Below, piece by piece: positions 49,301 to 60,690 of a stretch of DNA of 64,000 bases; position 1 is the first letter of the stretch; each line of letters starts with the position of its first letter. The DNA is from Zygnema cylindricum. Lineage: Eukaryota; Streptophyta; Zygnematophyceae; Zygnematales; Zygnemataceae. Location: contig JBBHKE010000271.1 of NCBI GenBank assembly GCA_037447655.1, positions 496,001-560,000 on the forward strand, given 5' to 3'. The notes below the pieces were generated by a model. It saw nothing but the letters and a program-made list of their open reading frames with translations. It had not been told where the DNA came from and did no database searches. The position numbers and the translations under genes were made by a program.

Positions 49301-52300
49301 ACTCAATGTTGCCCATCGAAACATATCATGGGTCAATTCGGAAAAACTTAGAACCTGCAGAATACGTCCATAGGTCCATTTTTTCAGGAAAGTAAGTCAT
49401 CTTACCTTAAATTGAATTTTATAATTTCTCCATAAATAACCATAACATGACAACGATTGCAAACATTCGTTTTTGAATTTGCTCCTCTTTATGATTTATT
49501 TGTCACAAACAAGTTTTCTTTTGAAATATATGGACCACTGAGGAAATATCATTTGCGTGGCCGTTTTTAAACTAGGAACATACCATAGAGGATTCTGGCT
49601 GTTAAACCACAAGAAAAAAGGGGGTTTGGTCACATTCTGGAATTTTTAGCCCCGACCATGTGTGGTAAATTTGTCTTGCAAAAATTAGTTGTGTTTCTAG
49701 TCACTCGGCATGCCTAGGTGCTTTTTGCATAATGTTCTCAATTTTATTCTAATGAATATTGCAAAAGTGGCAGTAGGTTCGAAATGGAAATATCTGTAGG
49801 TTTTTTAGGGTCCATTTCCAATTGTAGATATCTGATCAGGTGTCCTGTCTAGAACGAGTTCCGAGAGGCATTCCTCAAACATGGCCTGATTTTTGTTCCT
49901 TGATGATAACTTATTTCTATATTATATTTTTGTCCTGTTTGTTTTTCCTGTCATTGGTTTCTAGAGAGGTTATAAAATGCGATTCTCTGTTTCTCTCTGC
50001 CACTTTTCATCGGTGCACATTGCATGTTCATTAACTATTTTGAGATATACATCTACCAGCAAATAAAGGTTTTACATTTTTTGCCTTGTGTAGTTAGGAA
50101 ATTCTTCAGAAGTTAATGGTTGTTTGGCCCGTATGATAGGCAGTTGCCTAGTTGGCTTCAAAATTAATTATCTATTATTGATTGGCGACATTTACTTTTT
50201 GATGTAAAAATAAATGTTATAAGCCATATATGAAAGTAATCATCCAGTATTGATTGATGACATTCATTTCTTGATGCAGGAGTACATGTTCTCAGTCATA
50301 TATGAAATTAATTACCCTCTATTGATTGATGACCTTAAGTTATTGATGTAGAAGTACATGTTATCATTCGTTGATAATAGTTACGTGCAGCAAACATCAG
50401 TAATAGATCCTGTTGTACTGTGTGTGGGTAATAAATCCTGCTGGTGTACCGTGTGTGGGTGATGTATTCGGGTTTTTCAGTTTTAAAGAGGATGAAGCAA
50501 ATGCTCAAAAATGGATCGATACAGGTCTTTGGAAGTAAGGCAACCTACTCTGCATCATCTGCTTATATTTTTGCTGTGATATTTTCAGGGCGTAAGGCCA
50601 GAGAGAGATGTCAGGGCGATGTCTTATACTCGAGAATGGAATGTATGGAGTCCTTTTTAAGGTCATATCAAATGTACAGCTTGCATCTCCGTTCCAGTAC
50701 ATCTTTCACCTTGGTTAACCTGGATCAGACAATTTCTGAACTAGTGTTTTCTCAAACAAAAAGAGAAAATGTTTGGAAGCAAGACGTTAATTAGCATCTC
50801 TATTATATGGGCCGCGATTGTCATAATGCAAGTGTCCTTGCCAACATATAAATGGTGATAGGGATATTACACAATTAAAGTTTTACTCTTGTTTTGACGG
50901 TAAATTGAACCATTCGTACAGTTATTTAGCGTCAGCATGGCGGTAATTTTCTTTCGTGTAATTACCCTATGAGTGATGTAACTTATGTTTTGATATTTTG
51001 GTTTGAGCATTCTTTCAGGCTTTTGTATCTGACATTCTGATGGGGTACCAATGAGGAACTATGGTTTTGCAGGTTTTGTCGACATCCCAATTATTTGGGG
51101 GAGATATTACTTTGGTGGGGCGTGTTTTTGACAGCTTCAGAAGGGCTTAAAGGCTGGGGCTGGTTAGCAGGTATGTCTACGTCAAGTCTCAGCTTTGAAT
51201 ACTAAACAATTAGTACTACTCTTACTTTGGGATGGAAAACAAGATTTTGGGCATGGAACAGGATTGGACAGGTGATTTCTAAACAAACTCATAAACAGGG
51301 TTATTGACTGTGGTTGAGGGCACAGACGACTGTTCTTAATGATTGTTTACCGATTGTCATTTTATTGAATATCAAACACTGAATTATAGAATATCAGACA
51401 GATTATCAGACATAGAAGTGGACAAAAGTGCTTTCCCTGGATAATACGCGAATATGATTGGTTCTCTGCCTCACTTGTATTGCAATAGGGCAGTTATTTC
51501 TGGGGCCTTGGTTTCGACCAGTAGTCGATGATATTATAACTGAAAAATTGGTAAAAGAAGCAACTCTAGGTGTGGAACACAGTGTTCCCTCCGCCTTTAT
51601 TGTGTGTGTGAAAAAGGAGGGTATTCGACAGAGAAATGTGATCGCTGTTGCCGCCTATCATAGTTTTTTTTTTTAATTTAAGTCAGTCTGCCACATTTGC
51701 ACAGAATGAAGTTCACTGATAAGGTGAATATATCCCAGAAACAGCTGACACTGCTCTATGTTTGAGGTTAACAAATGTGTAAACCAGTCCACCTTTGTAT
51801 TGTTGAGAAACAATATGTTCTCGGTTTGAAGGACATGTTATTCGTTTCTTTGCAGGTTTGGTGGGACCTGTGTGGACTACTATTCAGTTGTATTATGTGA
51901 GCGGGGTAAGCTATTGCTTTCCATTATAAATGAGTTTGGTCTTTTTTTGTTTGTTTTTACGGATTAGTCCTGCAGCAGAATCCAATTTGTTTATGAACAG
52001 ACAATTTTGACGGATGTTATCAGGATAACAGACGCAGTCGTTGTGAGTCTATTTGTTTATCTGAAACTGTTTATTTTTTCGTCAGAAACCAATCGCTCTT
52101 TTGGTCGTGATTAAATGTAAAAATCAGCGCCCCCCCTTCCCCCCCTCCTTTCCGCCCTCCCTCCCCTCCACCTCCCTCTCTTCGTTTGTCATTCTCATCA
52201 CTCTGTACTCAGGGTGTAGGCAGGACAAAGTTCAAGATTACGAGATGAACTTGAAATCTTGTTTCACGGTTTCGACCAGCTGATATTCACAAATTTTTTG

Positions 52301-52605
52301 GGAGTAATGGCTCATAAAGTCATAGTATAGAGATAAAAATAGTGAATAGTAATAGATAATGGAGTCGTAAAGATAATCATAGAGAATAGTATCGCATGTC
52401 TATTTTCTTCAGCGTAAGGTAAAATCAAGCAAAAAAAAGAAAAAAAACTTGTTTTACTCATCTTGGAGCTTTCGTTTATTTGCAGATTCCCCTTTTGGAA
52501 GTTGCAGCTGATCGAAAATGGGGGGCAGACCCTAATTACCAAGTGTATAAAAAGGCCACTCCCACTCTTTTTCCATGGCCAGTTCGTCACGCTCACGGTG
52601 ATTGA
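46373..52605 (+). CDS. DUF1295 / steroid 5-alpha-reductase-like membrane protein, ten exons
   Basis: Multi-pass membrane protein of the DUF1295 family, related by fold to steroid reductases and isoprenylcysteine methyltransferases; substrate unknown. Exons: 46373-46462, 46758-46850, 47611-47682, 48164-48235, 48533-48623, 49054-49114, 50481-50534, 51073-51170, 51856-51905, 52486-52605. The frame is continuous for 266 residues. Diagnostic parts are SVWSVRLGTFLLMRVLK, KDSRFDGVRNKPSML, VFVVSLPVMLLNFS, the hallmark RHPNYLGEILLWWGVFL, and near the C-terminus IPLLEVAADRKWG and YKKATPTLFPW. Intron 2 uses a GC donor (CAG|GCAAGT). An acceptor at about 46229 suggests a 5' UTR exon. The C-terminus is about 35-40 residues shorter than plant relatives I recall. 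No damage seen. Confidence 0.9.
46870..46988 (+). repeat. Pyrimidine-rich tract in DUF1295 intron 2
   Basis: About 120 bp of C/T runs on the coding strand. Similar tracts lie in other introns of this gene (for example 52127-52200). Confidence 0.75.
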
Positions 52606-55046
52606 TCCTGCCCTTGTCGGTAACAACTCTGGTGGAGAAAGAATGGCAAAAAAGAAAAGACATGACAGAGAAACAAAACTGGAATACATGATAACTTCAC
52701 CCCATGCATTTTTCATGTAAGCCTTGCTCTCTTGAAAAGTGGCAACGCCGCTTCCCTTGGAGAAAAGTGGCAATTCCTCTTGCCTCAGCCACTGCCGGAC
52801 GAAAACCGGCATTTGCATGTAGTTAGGTTTTCTAATAAGGGTTTTTTTGAATTCTTGGGTTGGTCGTTTTTTCCCACGCTGTTCTTTAGCAGCGTGTTTT
52901 CGCCTGCTTGAATATGTCATTTTCAAGTGGCGTCCAATTGGAAGGTTCTGCATAAAAGAAATAGGATGTTTTTATCCCAAGTTTTACAGGGTTTTCCATA
53001 TTTCCGGGTTTTCCGGTTTTCTGGGTTTTCCTGCCTTTGTAGTCTCCAGTACTCACTGGTGACTCGGTAGGGTATTTTGCTGTTTTACCTCTTGAAATCG
53101 TGCAGGGTATCGTCGTGTTAACGAAGTGGAACAGCTGTCGTAGGAAAAGAATTGTCTACGTTGTCCTTTTTTTTTCCTGACTTGATTTGAAGGAGATGTT
53201 TGTGAACAAGCAGGATATAGATGATAGAAATTGGCACTTTTTTTAGGGTTTTTTAGATTTGTCGGTCCGGCTTTTGCAAAGAATGAACTATTGTCAGTCC
53301 AAGATACAGCGGTAATTAACGTTGTGAATAGGTTAAACCATCCACATTTAGTTCTGGAACAATGTTTTTGTCGTAAGTTGCAAGTTGTCTGGAAAAGTTG
53401 TCGTAAGTCGTAGTAGAATCGTACTAAGTCTTAGTAAGTCGTGTAAAAGATTTGGTAACTCTGGGGATGTTGTTTGCATATACTTTCTGTTCCATGTCCC
53501 ATTATATTGCCAGGTGCACTTGTTGCAAAAACCTGATGATTGTTTTTGTTTTTGTATGCTTATACTCTTGAATCATTTGTAGAATCGTATTAAAAATCTT
53601 TTTCTTTGCAGCTATCTCAACTGGTATGACTTTGACAAGATAGACCAACGGAATGCACTAAATGAAAATTTGCCTACCTGTTTCTTCGTGTTTTTGTTGT
53701 AAGTTTTTGATGTGGGTTTCGTTTGTAGAGATCATTGCATAGCGCTTTTTTGTTGACCATGCGAAATTGTTTGTTACTCTAAACACAGTTTAGTGCAATT
53801 GGTCAAGGATCACGCGATTAGCTTGGAAATTTGACAAGAGATTTGTGAGGTACTGGGCTTGAAATTTTATGCATGAAGAAGGCAGAAAAATCACTGGTGC
53901 TGCCACTGGACTTGTGAAAATCAATCGTACCTGTTATCGCGTAAATTCAATCAGCAAATTGAACTAAAAAGCGCGATGGTAAACCATCTCCAGTCCAAAT
54001 GTATAAAACGGGAGGACAGGTATCGAATGCGTGAGCGCAAGTGGCTAGAGTATGGGAATGTGTGCTTACATAAGGTTTTGATGTATAAATAAGTTTATGA
54101 TTTGTTGACGTTGGGCCCTTGAATCTAAAATAGAGTGAAAAAAACTTTTAATTTCTTCGCAGTAATAGCATACTAATAAGAAAATGGTGTGAGTACATCT
54201 TTGTAAAGTAATCACAGTACTTGCCATCTGAGTAGACGAAAAGAAAAATTACATCGAAAAACAAGCTGGCAAACCACTGTTGTTGTGAGAAAACGAAAAT
54301 GAAAAAACAATGTTGACAAAAGTAAAACACAAAAAAGGGCAAGTCAACAAACATCTTGAAGAGAACAAGCAGCACCCAAACAACAACGAAATAAAATACT
54401 CGACTTCAACAAAGCTAAAACCCTTTTACAAGCACCACTAAAACCCTCAACCACATCATAGAATTTTGAAGGGGGCATGGGAATAAAACACATCTATTAG
54501 CAGAATAAAAATGGTAAGGACGATACACGCTTGAAACTCGTTGTGAGTGTACACAAACTAGAAACGTTCGTAGACGTTGAAAAACTTTGACAATAAAATA
54601 AAAATTAGGCCGAAAACCAAGAGGGCCACTCTCCCTCTCCCACTCCCTCAACCCCCTCCCTCTTCCTCTCTCTCTCCCTCTCCCTCTCCAACTCCCGCTC
54701 CCTCTCCCTCTGACAAGAGGTATGGAGAAACTTATCCAAAGCAAACCCCACAACCTAAAATCTTTACCATCTTCAGATTCGAGTCATTCTTAACATCGAG
54801 GTGAGAGTAATCGCGTTACTTCTTCCCAACAATGTCATGTAGAGCAACTCCGACACACGTTTTAGAGCCTAACCAACGCCTATATAACAGATGGATCGCC
54901 TAACCAACAATTATAACAAAGGCACCGTTCGCCAAAACAATTCACCAAAAATACAATGGCCATCATTGAGAAAAACAACGTCGATTCGTCGCGAAGGAAT
55001 AGTATTTGAAACTCCTAACGAACATAATATCCTCCATTTGGAAACA
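52606..55046. other. Downstream region of DUF1295 gene, no gene seen
   Basis: The minus ORF at 52312-52953 overlaps the last exon and has no known domain. A CT-rich low-complexity tract lies at about 54628-54715. No RNA gene or clear transposon was recognised. Confidence 0.4.
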
Positions 55047-55222
55047 GTACACAATGTATCGCTATCAGTGTTAATAATTTTTCGTCAGTTAAAACAGATT
55101 TTCTCCGTACACAGTTATCCGATTTCTACATGGAAACCGCCAATCGGAAGGAGACAGTCTTAGCTTTCAATCGCAACCGTCAGATCTATAATCCAACAAG
55201 CGTTTACAGAGAAAAGATGTTT
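55047..55222. mobile_element. Truncated GTACACCG-family MITE
   Basis: Left end GTACACAATGTATCGCTATC; the body CTCCGTACACAGTTATCCGA matches other copies. The right end is lost at the junction with an LTR fragment. Confidence 0.65.
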
Positions 55223-55385
55223 TTGAAATTCTGTGGCCTCCATTGGCCCACAGAATAGGCAGCGTATACAAAGCCTATAGGATAATGCTTACCCTTTTTA
55301 CTTTCCCAATGAATAAGTGCCAACCTAGCATCAAATACTCTGACCACCCTCACCCTTGTGAGGGCCCGACTTGTCCAATTATTCC
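55223..55385 (-). mobile_element. Copia-type LTR 3' fragment (inverted)
   Basis: The reverse complement of the TGGGCCAATGGAGGCCACAG terminus and upstream LTR sequence. It joins LINE-like RT sequence at about 55385. Confidence 0.65.
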
Positions 55386-56590
55386 CATTTGTGAGGGCTT
55401 TCTATTCTTTGACAAGTAGCCTTTCCTTCTCGCCAGATGGTCATCTCATTCCTCTCTCCTCTGCGACTGGCACTCGCCAAGGCGAGCCTCTCGACGGACC
55501 TTTGTTCGCCCTCGCCAATTAGCGGGCCCTTCGTGCCTCCGCAACCGCCTTCCCTTTTTACCTTTTCCCTTCGGTCGCAGATGATACGCACATCATTGGG
55601 CCCAGAGAACAAGTCGTGTTGGCATATGATTTTTTCAGGGAACGTTTAGCCGAACTCGACCTTTCAGTCCAGCCGTCGAAGTGTGTTATTTGGTCTCCTC
55701 AAGATATTCCACTTTGTTTACCCCCCCTCTTGGTTTTCAAACCCCTTCTCAATCCGATGGCATTCGTGTGCTTGGTTGCCCCCTTGGTTCGGATACTTTC
55801 GTGACCTAAATCCTTCATGATGCTTTACAAACAGATTTAGCCCAAGTGGACGACCTTCCTCACCTTCCAGATCCCCAAGTTGCTTTTGCTATGTTAACCA
55901 AGTGTTTTCCCCACCGCCCTTCTTACCTTACTCGTATGTCCCCTCCCACCACGACTTTTGTCTCCTCTCTCTCGGATTTTGACGATCGCCTCATGGACGT
56001 CCTTCACACTCTGTTAGGTCGTGGGGCATTTGATCGGGAGTCTGGGCCATCGGCCAGCATTCAGGCATCCCTCCCTGTCTCTACTGGGGGGTTGGGTCTA
56101 TTATCAACAGCTCGTGTTGCTCCCGCTGCCTATTTGGGAAGTTGGTGTCTTATTGCATCTACTCTTGTTTCCCGTTTCTTGGCTGGGGACACCCCCGTTC
56201 TAGCTACTGTTATCCCTCGGGTTTCAAACCGTGTGTTCGTCTTCCGGCGATTTTGATTGGATGCGTCACATTCTGTTCCTCCCCATGCCCTAGTGGATGT
56301 GCCGATTTTCTCCACTCTTGTTACAAAATCTGTTGAGCGTGTCGAAGATTCGATTTCCGACCGGGTTGTTGCCGCCATTAAATCCGAGCTTTTCAACGCG
56401 CTTCCCTCCGATTCTTCGCGTGCCCGTCTTCTCTTATGTGGTGGACCTGGTTCTGGGTCTGGGCTTCTCGCCACACCTATTTTGTCCACTCTATGATTAT
56501 CACCTACTCAATTCACCACGGCCCTCCGATTTGGCCTTGGCCTCCCCCATCCTCCTTTACTTGGCTCTCTTGTTTTAACATGTGGTCGTG
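55386..56590 (+). pseudogene. LINE-like reverse transcriptase C-terminal fragment
   Basis: Non-LTR-type RT. RQGEPLDGPLFALAN is the block around the RT palm, followed by the YADD-equivalent VADDTHIIGP (about 55577) and LSVQPSKCVIWSP. Then VAFAMLTKCFPHRPSYL, SLPVSTGGLGL and LRFGLGLPHPPLLG appear in three frames. Stops and frameshifts occur near 55529, 55725, 55801-55806, 56254 and 56494. The endonuclease and N-terminal RT are absent. Confidence 0.75.
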
Positions 56591-56592
56591 TC

Positions 56593-57655
56593 TGTAGAAA
56601 CTAATAGTTGGTTTAGCATTTTCTAGGTCTAAAATGAAATGTAGAAAAAGAAGCCGAGGCAGTCTGCCTCTAAATCCTCTCTTCAACTGCCACACTTGTC
56701 GTAGTCACTAAAGGTTGAAGAGGGAGCCAGAGCCATGGCTGCCTGTGCTGTCCAGAGAAGCTCCCACACTTGTCGTAGTCACTAAAGGTTGAAGAGGGGG
56801 CTAGAGCCATGGCTGCTTGTGCTGTCCAGAGAGAGAAAGGCAGTTGTTTTAGTAAGTTTACTAAATGGATACTTGACGGACTCAGGATTTGATCCTGGTA
56901 CCTGCAGTTCGTCAAGTGAGCCGGTAGCGGTTAGCTTTATCCTACAAGTCTAAGACAAATGGTAGAGTATATAAGGTTTGACAAATATTTAAATAGTTAG
57001 ACGTGAACTAATTCATTTAACGGAAACTATATATGTCATGCATAGATACAGTTTGGTAAAGTACGAAGTACAGTACGGTTCCTAAACCGATACCGCGCAT
57101 TTTGTTTTGACAGCGAAACAAATATCGCGCAAGTATTTATGACGGCTACGATTGAAACACGGTTTTGATCGGACGGCCGCGAAGGATGCCAAGATCGCGG
57201 AATAGGATTTTTGGCGGTTTGCGATCATCGCCACATCGATTGAAACGTGGCACAACCACATTGGATTACGGCATCTCCGGGGATTAGAGGAATGAATCCA
57301 AAAATGACATGTTTCGACTTGTTCGCCATGTCGTACAATGGTCGTACACAAAGTACACCAGTTCGTGTACCTTTCTGTACGACATAGTATTATGATTGGT
57401 GCCGTACTTTAGTAGATAGAGTTTTAGAGAGAGATAGGACTTAGAAAAATTTGGTAGATAGGACCCTCTCTGCGAGAGAGCTACTGTACAAAAGGTAAAC
57501 TTTGACCCTCCATAACGTACTGCTCACGGGAGCAAATTCATAGATTCTTTTTGCTATTGACGCAGGGGAGTCTTACCTTCACAAAGGTGGAGACTGTCAA
57601 AGTTTTTATTTATCAAGGTGGCAGTTATTTTTGCTGAAACACAAAGGGGTCAGGG
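56593..57655 (+). mobile_element. Copia-type LTR, lacking its last ~80 bp
   Basis: Begins TGTAGAAACTAATAG and has the usual order of blocks. A ~75-bp tandem duplication (about 56689-56837) repeats ACTTGTCGTAGTCACTAAAG and GCCATGGCTGC. The tRNA-like module is at 56876-56965 and the GTAC inverted repeat near 57343-57385. It breaks off at AAAGGGGT and joins another LTR start. Confidence 0.8.
56876..56965 (-). other. tRNA-like module inside LTR (antisense)
   Basis: The minus strand reads TGTAGGATAAAGCTAACC in the A-box region and GGATCAAATCC as B-box (complement of 56885-56895). Same class as 21476-21561. Confidence 0.62.
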
Positions 57656-57715
57656 TGTAGAAATTAATGGTTTTTTTTAGTATTTTATAGGTCTAAAATG
57701 AATTTCAGAAAAGAA
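57656..57715 (+). mobile_element. Copia-type LTR 5' fragment
   Basis: TGTAGAAATTAATGG and TATTTTATAGGTCTAAA repeat the start of the preceding LTR; lost after about 60 bp at Gypsy non-coding sequence. Confidence 0.65.
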
Positions 57716-58949
57716 TGTCGAGCGTGCCGGAGAAACATGAGAGGAGGAACCACTGCCCTCAATAATCGGCATCGGAGTCCAGCAAAAAACCCCTTAGAAT
57801 GCAATTGCTTCCCATGATAATGCCCCTGCTCACGGTTGCTCGCCTTTCTCCCATGAACATGCATGCAGAAATAGGGATGAGTGCATGGGGAGGGCGAAAA
57901 GATATCTCCTCCCCCTCCTTTCCCCACCTTGCCGGTGAAAGGGATGGAAATCTTGGTACTGGAGCGAGGCTCCTGATTTATTGTTAAGGTTTGGTGAAAG
58001 TGTAACAAAGATTCTCTCAAAATCCACTGTACTGGTACAAAAGATTTTGGTTATCGACCCCGGAGGAAAACTAGCCGAAGCCCCAAAAAGGACTACCAAA
58101 GAGAGAACAAATATACTTCCACTCAGAATAATGAAAAGATAATATATAGATATGTTGTCTCAAAATTAAGAATATCACCTTGCCCTAAAAAAATTGAGAA
58201 ATAAGGTAGAATGTGGAATGATAGCAAGCGAGCTCAACCTACCCCCAGAACGTAACACGGACAACAAGAGGAGACGAAATCTCTCCCGAAGACCCCGGAA
58301 CAGGGAAGGCCTCTTTAACTCCTCGGTTTCCGCAAACCAAAACCGGCAAGACCCTTCTCGGTTTCCAATTGCCACCAATCCCAAATCGCCCAAACAGGAA
58401 AGATAGTGCCAACTACCCAACCAGACTACTACTTCCACAAAGGATGGATGCAAACCAAGATGGCAATAGGGTCACAATCACATACAAAACAGAAGTTCTC
58501 CACAAGAAAGTTTGCTGGAATTTTTAGAGTTTTTCTCAGGAGACAGTACTGAAACAACAACCTGTCCCCTTCGGCCCTAAGTGCCTTATACAAGCAAAGC
58601 TTGTCCTACTGACATGACTGAAGTCAAAGCAATACCAGGAGCCAATCAGCGGCAAGGAATTGTTATCGTACAGACATAAGACAAAACAGGTTGTACTACA
58701 CTTAGGGCAAAAAATTATGCGACAAGCTCCGGCTAGATTGGAAGCAAAGTGTCATTCAATGATAAACTCCTGAGCACAAAGTTCTGAATTGACGTGAAAC
58801 GCCTAACTTTGACTTAAGGTAATAAATGCTCTACTTGTCTGGTGGACTTGAACTAACCAAGGTAATAAATGCTCTACTTGTCTGGTGGACCTGAACTAAC
58901 CTCCTACAGACAGTCAACACCAAAATCTACAAGATTATCCCAAAAGTTA
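57716..58949 (-). repeat. Gypsy-associated non-coding repeat, copy 1
   Basis: GTCGAGCGTGCCGGAGAAAC and the following sequence recur at about 60418. The stretch 57797-58352 is duplicated at 58950-59508. A 41-bp unit containing TGCTCTACTTGTCTGGTGGA is tandemly repeated at about 58820-58905. The orientation relative to the pol fragment at 60.7-62.4 kb suggests LTR or untranslated sequence of that element. ORFs here are not conserved. Confidence 0.6.
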
Positions 58950-59508
58950 GAATGCAATTGCTTCCCATGATAATGCCCCTGCCCACGGTTGCCCGCCTAT
59001 CTCCCATGAACATGTATGCAGAAATAGGGATGAGTGCATGGGGAGGGCGAAAAGATATCTCCTCCCCCTCCTTTCCCCACCTCGTTGGGGAAAGGGATGG
59101 AATTCTTCGTAATGGAGTCAGGTTCCTGATTTATTGTTAAGGTTTGGTGAAAGTGTAACAAAGATTCTCTCAAAATCCACTATACTGGTACAAAAGATTG
59201 TGGTAATCGACCCCGGAGAAAAACTAGCCGAAACCCCAAAAAGGATTACCAAAGAGAGAACAAATATACTTCCACTCAGAATAATGAAAAGATAATATAT
59301 AGATATGCTGTCTCAAAATTAAGAATATCACCTTGCCCTAAAAAAATTGAGAAATAAAGTAGAATGTGGAATGATAGCAAGCGAGCTCAACCTACCCCCA
59401 GAACGTAACGCGGATAACAAGAGGAGACGAAATCTCTCCCGAAGACCCCGGAACAGGTAAGGCCTCCTTAACTCCTCGGTTTTTGCAAACTGGAATCGGC
59501 AAGACCCC
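58950..59508 (-). repeat. Gypsy-associated non-coding repeat, copy 2
   Basis: A direct repeat of 57797-58352 with few differences, cut on the right by a Copia LTR fragment. Confidence 0.75.
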
Positions 59509-59953
59509 ATCTCCGAGGATTAAAGGAGCGAATCCGGACATACCACGTGTCGACATTTAAGGCATGTCGTACAGTGTCCGTACATAAAGTACACCGGCAG
59601 CTGTACTTTTGCGTACGGAACTGTAATCTGATTGGTTCCGTACATCAGTAGATAGAGTCTGTGAGAGAGATAGGACTTAGAAAAATTAGAAGATAGGACC
59701 CTCTCTCCCAGAGAGCTTCTGTACAAAAGGTCAACTTTGACCCTCCATAACTTACTGCTCAGGGGAGCAAATTCAGAGATTCTTTTTGCTATCGACTTGG
59801 GGGAGTCTTGCCTTCACAAGGGTGCAGGTGGTCAGAGTTTTTGTCTGCCAAAGTGGCAGTTGTTTTTGCTGAAACACAAAGGGGTTAGGGTTATCTTAGA
59901 GGCTTCTTGGAAGCTGTCCACTCTGAGGACTTATGGAGGTCTCAGAGTTTCAA
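59509..59953 (+). mobile_element. Copia-type LTR 3' half
   Basis: From CATCTCCGAGGATTAAAGG it aligns with 57270 onward of the LTR at 56593, through GTAC motifs and ending TATGGAGGTCTCAGAGTTTCA. It is inserted in or fused to the Gypsy-type repeat. Confidence 0.75.
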
Positions 59954-60690
59954 AAAGTTATGCGACTAGCTCCAGCTAGATTGGAAGCCAAATGTCATTC
60001 TATGAAACACTCGTGAGCACAAGGTTCTAAATAGACGTGAAACGCCAAACTTTGACTTAAGGTAATAAAGCTCCACCTCTCTGGTGGACCTGAACTAACC
60101 TCCTACAAACAGCCAACAGCAAAATCTACAAGATTATCCCAAAAGTTACGTGGCGTTCCACAATGTAGCCCCCAAAGTGACAGGTGGAAACTAGTCGCAT
60201 GTAACATAAATGGTAATCTTGAAACGTAATAACTCCGTCTTCCGGCCTCTGTTAGGCGCAAAATAAAGTGCGTTCCGCTCAGTTTGGAAAATAAAAGAAT
60301 CTTGTCCGGCTGGGTACACTCCTTCCTCCGTACTCCGATGACCGTACAGGGGAGAAAGGGTCGGGAAATCCATAGTGATCTAAAGAAGTGTCGATAAAGC
60401 CAACGAGCTTGACAACTGTCGAGCGTGCCGGAGAAACATGAGAGGAGGGCCCATTGCTCTGAGAAATCGGCATCGGAGTCCTGCAAATAACCCTTTAGAA
60501 TGCGATTGCTTCCCATAAAAATGTCCATGCCCACGGTTGCCAACCTTTCTCCCATGATCATGCATGCAAAAAAAGGGATGAGTGCATGGAAAGGGGGAAA
60601 AGATATCTCCTTCCCCTCTTTTCCCCACCTGCCCGGGGAAAGGGATGGAATACTTGGTAATGGAGTCGGGTTCCTGATTTCCCCCCCTCT
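59954..60690 (-). repeat. Gypsy-associated non-coding repeat, copy 3 (probable LTR)
   Basis: Its first part matches about 58710-58925 and its last part (60497-60680) matches copies 1 and 2. It directly follows, on the minus strand, the pol fragment and a purine-rich AGAGGGGGGAAAT tract, so it is probably the 3' LTR of that Gypsy element. Exact ends are not fixed. Confidence 0.55.

Noticed and set aside
52312-52953. 213-codon minus ORF
   Set aside because: Antisense to the last DUF1295 exon and intron; no domain.
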